Assembly: GCF_004343195.1 (NCBI RefSeq)
Contig: NZ_SMCR01000008.1
Location: 35,353 to 99,352 of the forward strand
Source: Biostraticola tofi
GTDB taxonomy: Bacteria; Pseudomonadota; Gammaproteobacteria; Enterobacterales; Enterobacteriaceae
DNA: 64,000 bases
Direction: 5' to 3'
Part shown: one piece after another, positions 21,587-32,817 of the stretch
How the letters are laid out: each line of letters opens with the position of its first letter
Numbering within the stretch: position 1 is the first letter of the stretch
Translations under genes and position numbers: made by a program
The notes under the pieces: generated by a model
The model's input: only the letters and a program-made list of their open reading frames with translations
Database searches by the model: none
What the model was told of the DNA's origin: nothing

Positions 21587-23686
21587 TCATCGCTTGCGGG
21601 CGTTGGCAGCAGCCTGTTGCCGACAGTGGTTTACGGCGGTTAACAACTTCGCTACCTGCTCATCGGCAAATATCTCTTCAATCTTCCTGGAGAGCTTACG
21701 CCGCCAATTGGGATATTCATCGGTGGTGCCAGGCACATTGACCGGCTGGCTCATTTCCAGCCAGTCTTCCGGCTGCAGGCCCAACAGGGTGGAACGGCTC
21801 AGGGCGATATAGCGATGCAGCGCCAGATTGAGTTCCGGCGACCAGTCTAGCTCATCAGCCCGCGTGCCGGCATCTGCGTCAAGACAGCGACTGCGAATTA
21901 ATTGATCCAGCAATGCCTGAATGTCCTGCCGCCGATCATTCAGCAGCGACGGGAAGATTTCTTCGCTGGGATAAAGCCCGAGCCGTTGCCCTAATTTCAG
22001 GTCTTCGCTTAACCAGAATCCTCTCAAGGTCGCCAGATCGTGAGTGGTCAGAGTGGCCATTGCCTGGAGCAAATAGCTATCAGGCGTGTGGAAACCGCCG
22101 TCTTTATCTCGCTCGAAAAACAGCACTTTATAGGAGTAAATACCTGCCTCCTGCAGCTGACCGGTGATTTCAGGCGGTACGGTGCCCAGATCTTCGCCAA
22201 TCACCATACAGCGCTGACGCTGGCTTTCGAGGGCCAGCACCCCGAGCAAGTCCTGCAGCGGGTATTCCACATAAGCGCCCTGTCCAGCATCCCGGTGGCC
22301 AGGTATCCACCAAAGCCGCAGCAACGACATGACATGATCGATTCGCAACGCGCCGCAGTGTCGCATGTTGGCGCGCAGCATGTCGATAAACGGGCCATAG
22401 GCGCGCTTTATCAGCACATTGGGATCCTGCGGCGGCAGTCCCCAGTTCTGTCCCTGCGGTCCCAATCGGTCCGGCGGCGCTCCGACAGAAGCGGTCAGGC
22501 AGTACAGCTCTCTGTCGCTCCAGGTTTCTACGCCACCCTCACCGACCCCGACCGCCAGATCGCGATAAATGCCGATCGGCATGTCCAGTCGGCGACTGAG
22601 CCTGAAACAGGCATCAAACTGCCGGGACGCCAGCCATTGCAGCCATTGATAGAAAGCGATTCGCTCAGGATAGCGACGGCAGAAGTCATTCACCGCTTCG
22701 CCGTCGGGATCCTGGTAGGCGGACGGCCACTGCTGCCATCGCTCCAGGGTCTCTTCCTGCCGGTCGTTCAGATATTCATGCAGCGCATCGAACAGTGCCT
22801 GCAGACGCAGCTTTTCGCCGCCGGCCTGGACGAAAGCGCGAAATGCCGCCACCCGAGAACAGTCATCCGTCCGCTGCCTGAACTGGTTCCAGGCATGATT
22901 CAGCGCGGTCAGTTTAAACGCCATTACGCCGGGATAGTCCACCAGCGCTGATTGGCGCAGCTCCGCCAGGCGGGACTTGGTTTCCGGCATTGACCACCAG
23001 CGCTGGGCCTGCTGGCTTTGCACAAAATCATCAACGGCCCCCACATCGATATAAATGACGTTCAGCCAGTGCCTGGATGACGGACTATAGGGACTGGCCC
23101 ACTGCGGCAGCGCCGGATAGAGGGCATGGATCGGATTAAGGCCGACAAAAGCGCCCTGGTGCTTACCGGTGCCTTCAATCAATAGCGCCAGATCGCCAAA
23201 ATCACCAATACCCCAGTTACGCTCAGAACGCAGGGTGTAGAGCTGGATGCAGCACCCCCAGAGCTTGCCGCCGGCAGCGACCTCTGGTGGCTCATAACAA
23301 CGGCCAGGAGCGCGAATAAGCTGGCATTCCCACTGCTGGCCTTCCTGGATCAGCACCAGTTGGTGATAGCCGTCAGGCAGTCCCGAAGGCAGGGTCAGAG
23401 CGCTGCCCTTCACCTGGCCCTGATGTCGGCGCCCCGCCTCTTCAATAAGCGTCCAGTGACCGTTAACTGCCTTGGTCAGCGTCAACCTGGGCGAGTCGGT
23501 GCCGCGCAATACCCATACCGGAGGCAAAGGCCCGTTCCGATCCTTATCTTTGGCCAGCCCGGCCATGGCCGCCAGCAGTTGCTGCTTTGTCTCGGCTCCG
23601 AGGGTTTTCTCCTGCCCCCAGGCATCGGTATATTTCAGTTTGATACCGGCCCGGGCGGCGGTTCTGTCCAGTTCCTGAGGATCCAT
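21587..23686 (-). CDS. malQ: 4-alpha-glucanotransferase (amylomaltase)
   Basis: A 699-residue GH77 enzyme that moves maltosyl and longer glucan units between maltodextrins, releasing glucose. The catalytic motifs are LRIDHVMSLLRLWW (nucleophile), VIGEDLGTVPPEI (acid/base) and THDLATLRGFW (third carboxylate). It lies 9 bases downstream of malP and forms a malPQ operon with it. Its partner MalP shortens the linear dextrins it makes. Confidence 0.97.
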   Translation of the reverse strand: MDPQELDRTAARAGIKLKYTDAWGQEKTLGAETKQQLLAAMAGLAKDKDRNGPLPPVWVLRGTDSPRLTLTKAVNGHWTLIEEAGRRHQGQVKGSALTLPSGLPDGYHQLVLIQEGQQWECQLIRAPGRCYEPPEVAAGGKLWGCCIQLYTLRSERNWGIGDFGDLALLIEGTGKHQGAFVGLNPIHALYPALPQWASPYSPSSRHWLNVIYIDVGAVDDFVQSQQAQRWWSMPETKSRLAELRQSALVDYPGVMAFKLTALNHAWNQFRQRTDDCSRVAAFRAFVQAGGEKLRLQALFDALHEYLNDRQEETLERWQQWPSAYQDPDGEAVNDFCRRYPERIAFYQWLQWLASRQFDACFRLSRRLDMPIGIYRDLAVGVGEGGVETWSDRELYCLTASVGAPPDRLGPQGQNWGLPPQDPNVLIKRAYGPFIDMLRANMRHCGALRIDHVMSLLRLWWIPGHRDAGQGAYVEYPLQDLLGVLALESQRQRCMVIGEDLGTVPPEITGQLQEAGIYSYKVLFFERDKDGGFHTPDSYLLQAMATLTTHDLATLRGFWLSEDLKLGQRLGLYPSEEIFPSLLNDRRQDIQALLDQLIRSRCLDADAGTRADELDWSPELNLALHRYIALSRSTLLGLQPEDWLEMSQPVNVPGTTDEYPNWRRKLSRKIEEIFADEQVAKLLTAVNHCRQQAAANARKR

Positions 23687-23695
23687 TACCGCTCC

Positions 23696-26101
23696 TTAAC
23701 GTCTGGCTTGCCAAATGTGCTGTTGATAATCTCTGATTGAACGGTCAGAGCTGAAAAAACCGACGCGCGCGGTATTGAGTATGGCGCTGCGAGTCCAATC
23801 ATCGGGGCGGCGGTAAAGCGCATCTACCTGCTGCTGGGCTGAGCAATAGGAGGCGAAGTCAGCCAACACCAGATAGGGATCTCCGCCCTGTTGAAGGCTT
23901 TGCAGCAACAAGTCGAATGCCTGCTTGTCTTTATCGCTGTAGCGACCGCTGCCAAGCTCGTTCAGCAGGCCTTTCAGCGCCTTGTCCTTTTTAAGCACAT
24001 CCGCCGGTTGGTAGCGGGAAGCCAGCAAGGCCTTCACCTGTTCAACCGTATGACCGAAAATAAAGATATGATCGTCCCCGACCTGCTCGGCGATTTCAAC
24101 GTTGGCGCCGTCCAGGGTACCGATGGTCAGCGCGCCATTAAGCGACAGCTTCATATTGCCGGTGCCGGAAGCTTCTTTACCGGCGGTGGAAATCTGCTCC
24201 GATAGATCCGCCGCCGGGATCATCCATTCAGCGACGGTGACCCGGTAGTCCGGTAGGAACACCACTTGGAGCCGATCACTGATTTTTTTATCGTTATTGA
24301 TTTTCTCTGCCAACTGATTGATGGCAAAAATGATATTTTTCGCCAGCGCATATCCCGGCGCGGCTTTGGCACCGAACAGAAAGACACGCGGCACAATATC
24401 CAGGCTCGGATTATCTCTTAACTGGCGATACAGCGACAAGATATGCAGCAGGTTGAGGTGCTGGCGTTTATATTCGTGTAAGCGCTTGATTTGCACATCA
24501 AACAGCGCCTCAGGATTAATGGTGATAGCCGTCAACGTTTTAACTTTTGCAGCCAGCTTCAGCTTATTATCGAATTTAATTTGCCTGAACCGGTCGCGAA
24601 ATGCGGCGTCATCGGCAAACGGCTCCAGCTGCCTGAGATTTTCAAGGCGGGTAATCCAGCTTTTACCGATGGTATCGTCAATCAACCTGGCCAGGGCCGG
24701 ATTACATTGCTTGAGCCAGCGGCGCGGCGTAATGCCATTGGTGACGTTGTGAAATTTCTCTGGCCACAGCGCATAATATTGCGGAAACAGATCGGACTTC
24801 ACCAGATCCGAATGGAGCGCGGCCACGCCGTTCACCGCAAAGCCGCAGACCACGCACAGGTTAGCCATACGCACCTGTTTATCATAATGTACCGCCACCT
24901 TGGCCCAGACCGCTTCATCATCGGGCCAGTGCTGCTGCACCAGGATTTTGAATTCGGCATTGATTCGCCTGATGATGGCGAAATGACGCGGCAGTAGAGT
25001 ACGCATCAGCTTTTCGTGCCAGCATTCCAGCGCTTCAGGCATCAGCGTATGGTTGGTATAGGCGAAGGTTCGGCAGGTAATCTTCCAGGCCTCTTCCCAG
25101 CTTAGTTGATGCTCATCAATCAGCAGCCGCAGCAGTTCCGGGATGGCGATAGCCGGGTGGGTATCGTTGAGCTGTATAACCTCATGGTCCGGCAGGCTGT
25201 GAATAGTGCGTCCCGCCAGGTGATGGCGGCGCAGAATATCAGCCATCGCACAGGCGCACTGAAAGTACTGCTGCATAAGTCGCAGTTGCTTGCCTTCCTG
25301 GTGATTGTCGTTCGGATAAAGCACTTTGGTCAGTTTAGCGGCATCAATACCCGCCTGCTCTGCCTTGAGGAATCGTCCATCGTTAAACTTTTGCAGATTA
25401 AAAGGATGGGGATGAGTGGCCTGCCATAAGCGCAGTGGCAGGACGACCCCATTGTCGTAACCGACCACCGGCAAATCCCAGGCTTCACCCTGCAGCAGAT
25501 AGGCCGGCTGCCAAACCGTATCGCCCCGATCATTTTTATGCAGTTTCCCGCCAAGACCGACCTGTACCGTCAATGACGGATTGCGGCGAAACCAGGGATA
25601 GATCTCACGGTGCCAGTTATCAGGCGTTTCGTCTTGTCGGCCGTCGGTAAAACGCTGGCGGAACAGCCCATACTGATAATTCAGCCCATAGCCGATCGCT
25701 GACTGGCCAACGGTTGCCATGGAATCCATATAGCATGCAGCCAGACGACCCAGGCCGCCGTTGCCCAGCGCCGGGTCGATTTCCTGTTCCAGGATATCGG
25801 TCAGGCTGATGTGGTAGCCGGCCAGTATTTTTTGGACGGTGTCGTACCAGCCCAGATTTATCAGGTTATTGCCGGTCAGGCGACCGATGAGGAATTCCAT
25901 GGAAAGGTAATTGACGTGGCGCGGGTTGTTCTTCAGCGCCTGTGGCAACGGCCGGGCCAAAATCAATTCATTGGCGGCACCGCTTACCACCTGCCACCAC
26001 TGCCAGGAGGTCATTTCTTCTGCACGGCTCAACCCCAGGCGCTGCCATTGACGATCCAGGGCCGCCTGGAATGCAGCTTTATCAAGTTTGATTTTCGGCA
26101 T
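23696..26101 (-). CDS. malP: Maltodextrin phosphorylase
   Basis: An 801-residue GT35 phosphorylase that releases glucose 1-phosphate from linear maltodextrins. The pyridoxal-phosphate lysine lies in [25 protein letters not shown] (about residue 645). It is distinguished from the glgP product by its closer match to MalP, including the N-terminus [14 protein letters not shown], and by its partner malQ. In E. coli malPQ is activated by MalT, encoded divergently next door; here malT is absent and no convincing MalT box (GGGGATGAGG type) is seen in the 271 bases upstream. Confidence 0.96.
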   Translation of the reverse strand: MPKIKLDKAAFQAALDRQWQRLGLSRAEEMTSWQWWQVVSGAANELILARPLPQALKNNPRHVNYLSMEFLIGRLTGNNLINLGWYDTVQKILAGYHISLTDILEQEIDPALGNGGLGRLAACYMDSMATVGQSAIGYGLNYQYGLFRQRFTDGRQDETPDNWHREIYPWFRRNPSLTVQVGLGGKLHKNDRGDTVWQPAYLLQGEAWDLPVVGYDNGVVLPLRLWQATHPHPFNLQKFNDGRFLKAEQAGIDAAKLTKVLYPNDNHQEGKQLRLMQQYFQCACAMADILRRHHLAGRTIHSLPDHEVIQLNDTHPAIAIPELLRLLIDEHQLSWEEAWKITCRTFAYTNHTLMPEALECWHEKLMRTLLPRHFAIIRRINAEFKILVQQHWPDDEAVWAKVAVHYDKQVRMANLCVVCGFAVNGVAALHSDLVKSDLFPQYYALWPEKFHNVTNGITPRRWLKQCNPALARLIDDTIGKSWITRLENLRQLEPFADDAAFRDRFRQIKFDNKLKLAAKVKTLTAITINPEALFDVQIKRLHEYKRQHLNLLHILSLYRQLRDNPSLDIVPRVFLFGAKAAPGYALAKNIIFAINQLAEKINNDKKISDRLQVVFLPDYRVTVAEWMIPAADLSEQISTAGKEASGTGNMKLSLNGALTIGTLDGANVEIAEQVGDDHIFIFGHTVEQVKALLASRYQPADVLKKDKALKGLLNELGSGRYSDKDKQAFDLLLQSLQQGGDPYLVLADFASYCSAQQQVDALYRRPDDWTRSAILNTARVGFFSSDRSIRDYQQHIWQARR

Positions 26102-26372
26102 AAAACGTCTCTATCCTGTTTGAAATAAGTTAAGCAATGCCGTTGGCACAGTTAAAAAGCGCAATAGGTATAGATGTTATCCCGGGAATGTTGCCAACGC
26201 AGACGCTCAACCGACAGCAGGTGGGCAAGCCTTTCGCTGCGAAGTCAGAATGATGTGGGATGATTGCCCGTGACTTTCAAAGAATAGTCAACCCAGATAA
26301 AAAAGGGAGAAATGAAACGTAAATTTCGTTAGCCGCAACAGGGCAGTTCAGGGGTAACCCGCCCAGGCCGAA

Positions 26373-27131
26373 TCAGCAGAGTTCCAGTTTGACCTCATAC
26401 TGTTCAATAATGCTCATCACGCTCGGAGGCGGCTGCATATCGGTAAATAAATAATCGATAAGCGACATATTGCCCAGATTGACCATGGCGTTGCGACCAA
26501 ATTTAGAATGGTCGGTAACCAGCATCACGCAGCGCGAATTCTCGATGATCGCCCGCTTGGTGCGGACTTCGTGATAATCAAACTCCAGCAGCGAGCCATC
26601 CAGATCGATGCCGCTGATGCCCAGGATGCCGTAGTCCAGCCTGAACTGGGAGATGAAATCAAGCGTCGCCTCGCCCATGATCCCGCCATCGCGGGTGCGC
26701 ACTTCGCCACCGGCCAGTATCAGCCGGAAATCCTCCTTGGCGGTGAGCAGCGTGGCCACGTTCAGGTTATTAGTGACGACCCGCAGATCCCGGTGATTCA
26801 TCAACGCGTGGGCCACCGCCTCAGGCGTGGTGCCGATATCGATAAACAGGGTGGCGCCATCGGGGATTTGGCTGGCGACGCGGGCGGCGATACGGGCTTT
26901 TTCATCCGACAGCATCACCTTGCGGTCATGGTAAGCGGCATTGACCGAGCTGGACGGCAGGGCCGCGCCGCCATGATGGCGATGAATGCGGTTCTGTTCA
27001 GCCAGCTCATTCAGATCACGGCGGATGGTTTGCGGGCTGACGGCGAAATGATCCACCAGCTCTTCCGTACTGACGTATCCCTGCCGCTGTACCAGTTCAA
27101 TGATGGCGTCATGGCGCTGCGTTTGCTTCAC
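26373..27131 (-). CDS. glpR: GlpR, glycerol-3-phosphate regulon repressor
   Basis: A 252-residue DeoR-family repressor. The N-terminal winged helix-turn-helix reads GYVSTEELVDHFAVSPQTIRRDLNEL. The C-terminal sugar-phosphate-sensing domain contains FIDIGTTPEAVA and VLVTDHSKFGR-type segments (MLVTDHSKFGRNAMV). It represses glp genes until glycerol 3-phosphate binds; matching operators are seen upstream of glpD. It is the last gene of the glpE-glpG-glpR run. Confidence 0.96.
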   Translation of the reverse strand: MKQTQRHDAIIELVQRQGYVSTEELVDHFAVSPQTIRRDLNELAEQNRIHRHHGGAALPSSSVNAAYHDRKVMLSDEKARIAARVASQIPDGATLFIDIGTTPEAVAHALMNHRDLRVVTNNLNVATLLTAKEDFRLILAGGEVRTRDGGIMGEATLDFISQFRLDYGILGISGIDLDGSLLEFDYHEVRTKRAIIENSRCVMLVTDHSKFGRNAMVNLGNMSLIDYLFTDMQPPPSVMSIIEQYEVKLELC

Positions 27132-27173
27132 GTAAAGCCCTCTGCTTACAAAAAATGATGAGATTAACGCCGG

Positions 27174-28007
27174 TCATCGGCCGACCCGATGCCTGGAGTC
27201 CCAGAAAGCCATCAGCAGGCCGACCACTAGCCCAGCCACATGGGCAGCGTTGGCGATGGCGATACCGAAAATATCGAAATAACCTGCAATCAGCCACAGC
27301 AGGGCAAAAATGATCAATCCGCGCGGCAGATTGAGTGGGCTGTCCGGATGCTGTTCACCGTACCACCAGACGTAGCCCATCAACGCATAAACCACGCCGG
27401 AAAGCCCGCCGAAAAATACGCCGCTGAAATGATACTGCACCACGCCGCTCAATACCGCCGAAAGAACGGTAAGCAGCAACAGTCTGCCGGTGCCGCGAAA
27501 TTTTTCCATCGCGCCGCCCAGATACCACCACCACATCAGGTTAAACAGGATATGCAATAAGGAAAAATGCAGCAGCACATGGCTGAACCAGCGCCAGACC
27601 TGGACATACTGCTCAGGACCGGCCGGATAAGCCAGCCAATACATCACCTGATCGTCGCCGAGCAGCGCCATCAAGATGAATACCAGTACACAGGCAGCCG
27701 TCAGCACCAGGGTCAGCGGGCCTGCTTTGGCGCGCAGCCCGCTGAATCCGCCGCCGGTCGCGTAGCGAAATTCATGGTTGGCGGTAGAACCGGTACGCCA
27801 GCTGGCGGCCAGATAGCGGGGATGCATTGGATCGAGCAGGAAAATCTCCAGCGCCTGCTCGGTTTGCGCCAGTTGATCCTCGTCTTTCAGCCACAGCTCG
27901 GCGGCCTGGCCCTGCTGAACCAGCTCCAGGGTGACGCCCTGAGTCTTCATATAGTCGATAAACGCCTGCGCCAGGCGAGGATTAGATAAGGCGGTAACTC
28001 GTATCAT
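27174..28007 (-). CDS. glpG: GlpG, rhomboid intramembrane serine protease
   Basis: A 277-residue inner-membrane protease. An N-terminal cytoplasmic domain (about residues 1-80) is followed by six membrane segments. The catalytic serine lies in [16 protein letters not shown] (about residue 201) and the catalytic histidine in [11 protein letters not shown] (about residue 254). The conserved [14 protein letters not shown] segment is also present. The length matches E. coli GlpG (276). Its natural substrates in bacteria are only partly known; the link to glycerol metabolism is genomic. Confidence 0.97.
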   Translation of the reverse strand: MIRVTALSNPRLAQAFIDYMKTQGVTLELVQQGQAAELWLKDEDQLAQTEQALEIFLLDPMHPRYLAASWRTGSTANHEFRYATGGGFSGLRAKAGPLTLVLTAACVLVFILMALLGDDQVMYWLAYPAGPEQYVQVWRWFSHVLLHFSLLHILFNLMWWWYLGGAMEKFRGTGRLLLLTVLSAVLSGVVQYHFSGVFFGGLSGVVYALMGYVWWYGEQHPDSPLNLPRGLIIFALLWLIAGYFDIFGIAIANAAHVAGLVVGLLMAFWDSRHRVGR

Positions 28008-28117
28008 GGCAGGAAATAAGCCCTATCAGTGGGGTGATAAAACACTGTCCGGGATGACGGCTTGGGTCGTGGTAAGCCAACGCCTGCCTGCCTTTTCCGG
28101 GGCATCCCTGTCGGCGG

Positions 28118-28444
28118 TCAGATGCTGATGTCGACATCCAGCGGATAGTTTTTTGTCCAGTCTTCGAACCCGCCGTCAATACTGTATGTAGCGTCAAAAC
28201 CTTGCTGCAGCAAATATTGGGCGGCACTTTTACTGCTGTTGCCATGATAGCACATCACCATAATGGGGCGTTGCTCCTCCCTCCGGGCGATCAAGGCCGG
28301 CAGCGATTCGTTGGTTAAGTGAACGGCGCCCGGTACATGACCGGCGGCAAAACTTTGCGGATCGCGGATATCGACCAGCACGGCGGTATCGTCCTTCCAG
28401 AATTGGTGCGCCTGTTCAACGCTGATTGTTTCGAATTGATGCAT
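28118..28444 (-). CDS. glpE: GlpE, single-domain thiosulfate sulfurtransferase (rhodanese)
   Basis: A 108-residue rhodanese domain. The active-site loop is [12 protein letters not shown] with the persulfide-forming cysteine near residue 65, as in E. coli GlpE. It transfers sulfur from thiosulfate to acceptors such as cyanide or thioredoxin. It is separated from glpG by 110 bases with no visible terminator and is divergent from glpD. Confidence 0.95.
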   Translation of the reverse strand: MHQFETISVEQAHQFWKDDTAVLVDIRDPQSFAAGHVPGAVHLTNESLPALIARREEQRPIMVMCYHGNSSKSAAQYLLQQGFDATYSIDGGFEDWTKNYPLDVDISI

Positions 28445-28644
28445 AAATCAAGGCAGCCTCTGTAATATGACACGTTTTTCCCTGCGCGGGCGGGCTCAGT
28501 TTATCAAGCTGCCGGCCAGCGTCTAGCCCTTTCGTGACAGCCGATTCTGGGGCCGCACCTTTTAACCGTTTCTGGAACACACGCCATGGTTGCCTGATGC
28601 GCTACTCTATTTATAAGCGGTACTGGAACAGGCGGTACGCTAAA

Positions 28645-28664
28645 AATGTTATCTATATCACGCC
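28645..28664. promoter_or_regulatory. CRP-like site upstream of glpD
   Basis: The 16-mer TGTTATCTATATCACG (28647-28662) resembles the CRP consensus TGTGA-N6-TCACA, with TGTTA and TCACG half-sites. It lies about 110-125 bases before the glpD start, in the glpE/glpD divergent region where cAMP-CRP control is known in E. coli. A single match judged by eye. Confidence 0.45.
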
Positions 28665-28696
28665 TAATTGTAATTTATAGGTTAATCCATGGCGCG

Positions 28697-28716
28697 CATG
28701 ATTGTTTTCGACTACT
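28697..28716. promoter_or_regulatory. Possible second GlpR operator, weaker
   Basis: CATGATTGTTTTCGACTACT agrees with the GlpR operator consensus (WATGTTCGWTWWCGAACATW) at about 14 of 20 positions and lies just upstream of a stronger match. Paired operators are usual for GlpR in E. coli. Confidence 0.4.
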
Positions 28717-28718
28717 AT

Positions 28719-28738
28719 TATGAGCGAAAACGAACATT
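28719..28738. promoter_or_regulatory. GlpR operator upstream of glpD
   Basis: TATGAGCGAAAACGAACATT agrees with the GlpR operator consensus (WATGTTCGWTWWCGAACATW) at 17 of 20 positions. It ends about 30 bases before the glpD start, a typical repressing position, and the repressor gene lies nearby. Confidence 0.8.
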
Positions 28739-28770
28739 AAAGCATTCATGAGCATGTGGAGGAAGGTACA

Positions 28771-30285
28771 GTGGAAACCAAAGACCTGATCGTGATAGGC
28801 GGCGGAATAAACGGAGCCGGTATCGCTGCGGATGCTGCCGGACGCGGATTGTCGGTGCTGATGCTCGAAGCGCAGGATCTGGCCTGCGCGACCTCCTCCG
28901 CCAGCTCCAAATTAATCCACGGCGGCCTGCGCTACTTGGAACATTACGAATTCCGCCTGGTAAGCGAGGCGCTGGCAGAACGAGAAGTGTTGCTAAAAAT
29001 GGCACCGCATATCGCTTTTCCAATGCGCTTCCGACTGCCCCACCGGCCTCATCTTCGTCCGGCCTGGATGATAAGGGTCGGCCTGTTTATGTACGATCAC
29101 TTGGGTAAGCGCACCAGCCTGCCGTCAAGTAAAGGATTGCGTTTCGGCGCGGATTCGATATTAAAACCTTCGATCACACGCGGTTTCGAATATTCGGATT
29201 GCTGGGTAGACGATGCCCGCTTAGTGGTGCTCAATGCTCAGGAAGTGGTTGCCAAGGGCGGTGAGGTGCGCACCCGTACCCGCGTTACTCGCGCCTGGCG
29301 CGAAAATGGCTTGTGGCAGGTAGAGGCAGAAGATGGACTGACCGGTGAGACGCTGCGCTGGCAGGCCAAAGGCCTGGCGAATGCTACCGGCCCCTGGGTG
29401 AAACAGTTTATCGACGACAGCCTGCATTTGCCGTCCCAGTATGGTATCCGGTTAATCAAAGGCAGCCATATCGTGGTGCCCAGAGTCCACACCGGCCAGC
29501 ATGCCTATATTCTGCAAAATGAAGATCACCGTATTGTGTTCGTTATTCCGTGGATGGACAAATATTCGATCATCGGTACCACCGACGTCGAGTATCACGG
29601 CGCCCCCCACGACGTGAAAATTGATGATAAAGAAATCAGCTATTTGCTGAATGTCTATAACGCCCACTTTACCAAGCCGCTGGCCGAGCAGGATATTGTC
29701 TGGTCATACTCCGGCGTGCGGCCGCTGTGCGACGATGAATCCGATTCTCCCCAGGCGGTTACCCGCGACTATACCCTGTCGGTGACCGATGACCAGGGCA
29801 AGGCCCCATTGCTATCGGTATTTGGCGGCAAGCTGACCACTTATCGTAAACTGGCGGAACATGCGCTGGAAAAACTGGCCAAATACTACCCCGATGCCGG
29901 GCCCGCCTGGACCCGGGGCGCGGTGCTACCGGGCGGCGATTTGCCCGGCGATAGGGATGACTATGCAGCCAGACTGCGCCGCAAATATCCCTGGCTTGCC
30001 GAGAGCATGGCGCGCCGCTACAGTCGCACTTATGGCACCCATGCCGAATTGATACTGGCAGGCACCACCGGTATTGCCAGCCTTGGCGAGGACTTCGGTC
30101 ATGATTTCTACGAGGCGGAGCTGCGGTATCTGGTGGATCAAGAGTGGGTGGTGTCGCTTGAAGATGCCATCTGGCGCCGCACTAAGCTGGGAATGGAGCT
30201 GGATGCAACCGCCTGCGCGCGCATCACCGCCTGGCTGAGCTGCCATCAAAGCAATCATCACCGCTCGCTATCGCTGGCATCCTGA
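28771..30285 (+). CDS. glpD: Aerobic glycerol-3-phosphate dehydrogenase
   Basis: A 504-residue FAD enzyme of the inner-membrane face that oxidises glycerol 3-phosphate to dihydroxyacetone phosphate and passes electrons to ubiquinone. The start is the GTG at 28771, preceded by GGAGGAAGG, giving METKDLIVIGGGINGAGIA with the FAD-binding GxGxxG; a GTG at 28756 lies inside the Shine-Dalgarno context and is unlikely. Conserved segments include SSKLIHGGLRYLEH, GIRLIKGSHIVVPR and VFGGKLTTYRKLAE. It is controlled by GlpR operators and probably CRP just upstream. Confidence 0.98.
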   Translation: METKDLIVIGGGINGAGIAADAAGRGLSVLMLEAQDLACATSSASSKLIHGGLRYLEHYEFRLVSEALAEREVLLKMAPHIAFPMRFRLPHRPHLRPAWMIRVGLFMYDHLGKRTSLPSSKGLRFGADSILKPSITRGFEYSDCWVDDARLVVLNAQEVVAKGGEVRTRTRVTRAWRENGLWQVEAEDGLTGETLRWQAKGLANATGPWVKQFIDDSLHLPSQYGIRLIKGSHIVVPRVHTGQHAYILQNEDHRIVFVIPWMDKYSIIGTTDVEYHGAPHDVKIDDKEISYLLNVYNAHFTKPLAEQDIVWSYSGVRPLCDDESDSPQAVTRDYTLSVTDDQGKAPLLSVFGGKLTTYRKLAEHALEKLAKYYPDAGPAWTRGAVLPGGDLPGDRDDYAARLRRKYPWLAESMARRYSRTYGTHAELILAGTTGIASLGEDFGHDFYEAELRYLVDQEWVVSLEDAIWRRTKLGMELDATACARITAWLSCHQSNHHRSLSLAS

Positions 30286-30288
30286 CAG

Positions 30289-30316
30289 AAAGGCCCGAGC
30301 AAGCTCGGGCCTTTTT
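30289..30316. terminator. Bidirectional terminator between glpD and glgP
   Basis: A 12-bp perfect stem AAAGGCCCGAGC/GCTCGGGCCTTT (30289-30300 with 30303-30314) with a two-base loop has T-rich and A-rich flanks, so it can work for both convergent genes. It lies 3 bases after the glpD stop and 27 bases beyond the glgP stop. Confidence 0.93.
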
Positions 30317-30342
30317 ATTCCCAGGCCGGGCCGGTGGTGCCC

Positions 30343-32790
30343 TTAAAGCCTTATCGGCTTGACTTTCCAAATCTCATCAGCATATTCCTGGATGGTGCGG
30401 TCGGATGAGAAATAGCCCATGCTGGCGATATTGCTGACCGCGCGTTTGGTCCACTCCTCACGTTGACGATATAGCGCATCCACTTTATCCTGCGTATCCA
30501 CATAGCTGCGGTAATCCGCCAGCAGCTGGTAATGATCCCCCAGATTAACCAGGCTATCGAACAGATTGCTGTAGCGATTGGATTCGCCCGGGCTGAAAAC
30601 GCCGGTCGCTATCTGGGTCAGCGCCAGGTGCAGCTCCGGATCCTGCTCATAATACTGATGAGGATTGTAGCCGCCGACCCGCAGCGCCTCTACCTGTTCG
30701 GCGGTATTGCCGAAAATGAAGATATTTTCCTCCCCCATATGCTGGCGCATTTCAATATTGGCCCCATCGAGGGTACCGATGGTCAGGGCGCCGTTCAGGG
30801 CGAATTTCATATTGCTGGTGCCCGAGGCCTCGGTACCGGCCAGGGAAATCTGCTCTGACAGATCGGCCGCCGGGATAATCAGCTGCGCCAGACTGACGCT
30901 ATAGTTGGGGATGAACACCACCTTCAGCCGATTTCTCATCAGCGGATCGTTATTGACCACCGCCGCCACATCATTAATCAGATGGATAACCTGCTTGGCA
31001 ATATAGTAGGCGGACGCCGCCTTGCCGGCGAATATATTCACCCTGGGCACCCAGTCGGCGTCGGGATTGGCCTTGATCCGATTATAACGGGTGATGATAT
31101 GCAGCACATTGAGCAACTGCCGCTTATATTCATGGATGCGCTTAATCTGCACATCGAACAAGGCGGCGGGACTGACCACAACATTCAGTTTGGTGGCCAG
31201 ATACCTCGCCAGGTTCTGTTTATTGGTGAACTTGGCCTGCTGCACGCTGTTGATAAATGTCGGGTAGTCCCGATGACCGGTGATTTCGCCCAGCTGGCTT
31301 AAATCGGTACGCCAGGTCTGGCCAATCGTCTCATCCAGCACCGCCGACAGCGCCGGGTTGGCCAGCGCCAGCCAGCGCCTGGGGGTGACGCCATTGGTTT
31401 TATTGCAAAACCGGTCCGGATAGATACGGGCAAAATCGGCAAACAGCGATTGCACCATCAGGTCTGAATGCAACTCCGATACGCCATTGACCTTATGGCT
31501 GGCGATGACTGCCAGCCAGGCCATACGCACCATGCGGCCATTGTGTTCATCGATAATCGACACGCGAGCCAGCAGGCCGCTGTCGTCAGGAAAAGCGGCC
31601 TGGACGCCGGTCAGGAAATGATCGTTTATTTCAAAAATGATCTGCAGATGGCGCGGCAGGATCTTGCCCAGCATCTCTACCGGCCAGGTTTCCAGGGCCT
31701 CAGACATCAGGGTATGGTTGGTGTAGGAGAACACTTGGCATACCACCTTCCACGCTTCCAGCCAGCTGAATTGATGCTCATCGATCACTACCCGCATCAG
31801 TTCGGGGATCGCCAGTACCGGATGGGTATCGTTAAGATGTATGGCTATTTTGTCAGTCAGGTTTTCATAGGTCTGATGCATCAGCCAGTGGCGGTGCAGA
31901 ATATCCTGCACCGTGGCGGAGACTAAAAAGTATTCCTGGCGCAGCCGCAGCTCGCGGCCAGAATAAGTGGAATCGTCCGGATAGAGCACCCGGGAGACGT
32001 TTTCGGAGTAGTTTTTATCTTCCACTGCGGCAAAATAGTCGCCCTGGTTGAATTTACCCAGATTGATTTCATTACTGGCCTGCGCGCTCCATAGCCTCAG
32101 GGTGTTGGTAGCATCGGTATCATAGCCGGGGATAATCTGGTCATACGCGCAGGCCAGCACTTCCTCGGTCTCCAGCCAGTGGGTTTTGGCCCCCTCCTGC
32201 TGTACCCGGCCGCCAAAACGGACTTTGTAGCGGGTACCGTGGCGGGGAAACTCCCAGGCATTGCCATATTCCAGCCAGTAGTCCGGTGATTCAGCTTGCT
32301 GGCCAGCAATGATGTTCTGTTTGAACATTCCGTATTCATAACGAATGCCATAGCCGCGGCCCGGCAGCGCCATGGTCGCCATGGAATCCAGAAAGCAGGC
32401 GGCCAGCCTGCCAAGCCCGCCGTTGCCCAGTCCCGGATCGTTCTCTTCCTGCAGCAGTTCGTCAAGGCTCAGCCCCATCCCATCCAGCGCTGCCCGCGTA
32501 TCCTCATAAATCCCTATCGCCAGCAGCGCGTTAGACAAGGTTCTGCCCAACAGGAACTCCATCGACAGGTAGTAGACCTGACGTACATCCTGCGACAACT
32601 GCGCACGATTCGAACGCAGCCAGCGCTCCACCATCCGGTCCCTGACCGCCAGCAACGTCGCATTCAGCCACTCGTGTTTATTGGCGATAGCAGGGTCTTT
32701 ACCGATGGTGAACATCAGTTTATAGGCGATGGAATGCTTCAGCGCTTCGACGCTGAGCGTGGGTGAAGCATATAGGATTGGAGCGCTCAT
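30343..32790 (-). CDS. glgP: Glycogen phosphorylase
   Basis: An 815-residue GT35 enzyme that releases glucose 1-phosphate from glycogen chain ends. The pyridoxal-phosphate lysine is in [15 protein letters not shown]. The ATG at 32790 is preferred over one at 32799 because GGGA lies 9 bases upstream and the length then equals E. coli GlgP exactly. It is the last gene of glgB-glgX-glgC-glgA-glgP, 27 bases downstream of glgA. Confidence 0.98.
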   Translation of the reverse strand: MSAPILYASPTLSVEALKHSIAYKLMFTIGKDPAIANKHEWLNATLLAVRDRMVERWLRSNRAQLSQDVRQVYYLSMEFLLGRTLSNALLAIGIYEDTRAALDGMGLSLDELLQEENDPGLGNGGLGRLAACFLDSMATMALPGRGYGIRYEYGMFKQNIIAGQQAESPDYWLEYGNAWEFPRHGTRYKVRFGGRVQQEGAKTHWLETEEVLACAYDQIIPGYDTDATNTLRLWSAQASNEINLGKFNQGDYFAAVEDKNYSENVSRVLYPDDSTYSGRELRLRQEYFLVSATVQDILHRHWLMHQTYENLTDKIAIHLNDTHPVLAIPELMRVVIDEHQFSWLEAWKVVCQVFSYTNHTLMSEALETWPVEMLGKILPRHLQIIFEINDHFLTGVQAAFPDDSGLLARVSIIDEHNGRMVRMAWLAVIASHKVNGVSELHSDLMVQSLFADFARIYPDRFCNKTNGVTPRRWLALANPALSAVLDETIGQTWRTDLSQLGEITGHRDYPTFINSVQQAKFTNKQNLARYLATKLNVVVSPAALFDVQIKRIHEYKRQLLNVLHIITRYNRIKANPDADWVPRVNIFAGKAASAYYIAKQVIHLINDVAAVVNNDPLMRNRLKVVFIPNYSVSLAQLIIPAADLSEQISLAGTEASGTSNMKFALNGALTIGTLDGANIEMRQHMGEENIFIFGNTAEQVEALRVGGYNPHQYYEQDPELHLALTQIATGVFSPGESNRYSNLFDSLVNLGDHYQLLADYRSYVDTQDKVDALYRQREEWTKRAVSNIASMGYFSSDRTIQEYADEIWKVKPIRL

Positions 32791-32817
32791 CACAGTCATT
32801 CCCGGTTAGACACTTGA

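Noticed and set aside
22040..22951. 303-codon open frame on the + strand
   Set aside because: Antisense shadow of malQ, which is intact with catalytic motifs.
26102..26372. MalT box near GGGATGATTG upstream of malP
   Set aside because: Only a partial match, in one copy and in an unhelpful orientation; MalT promoters carry several boxes.
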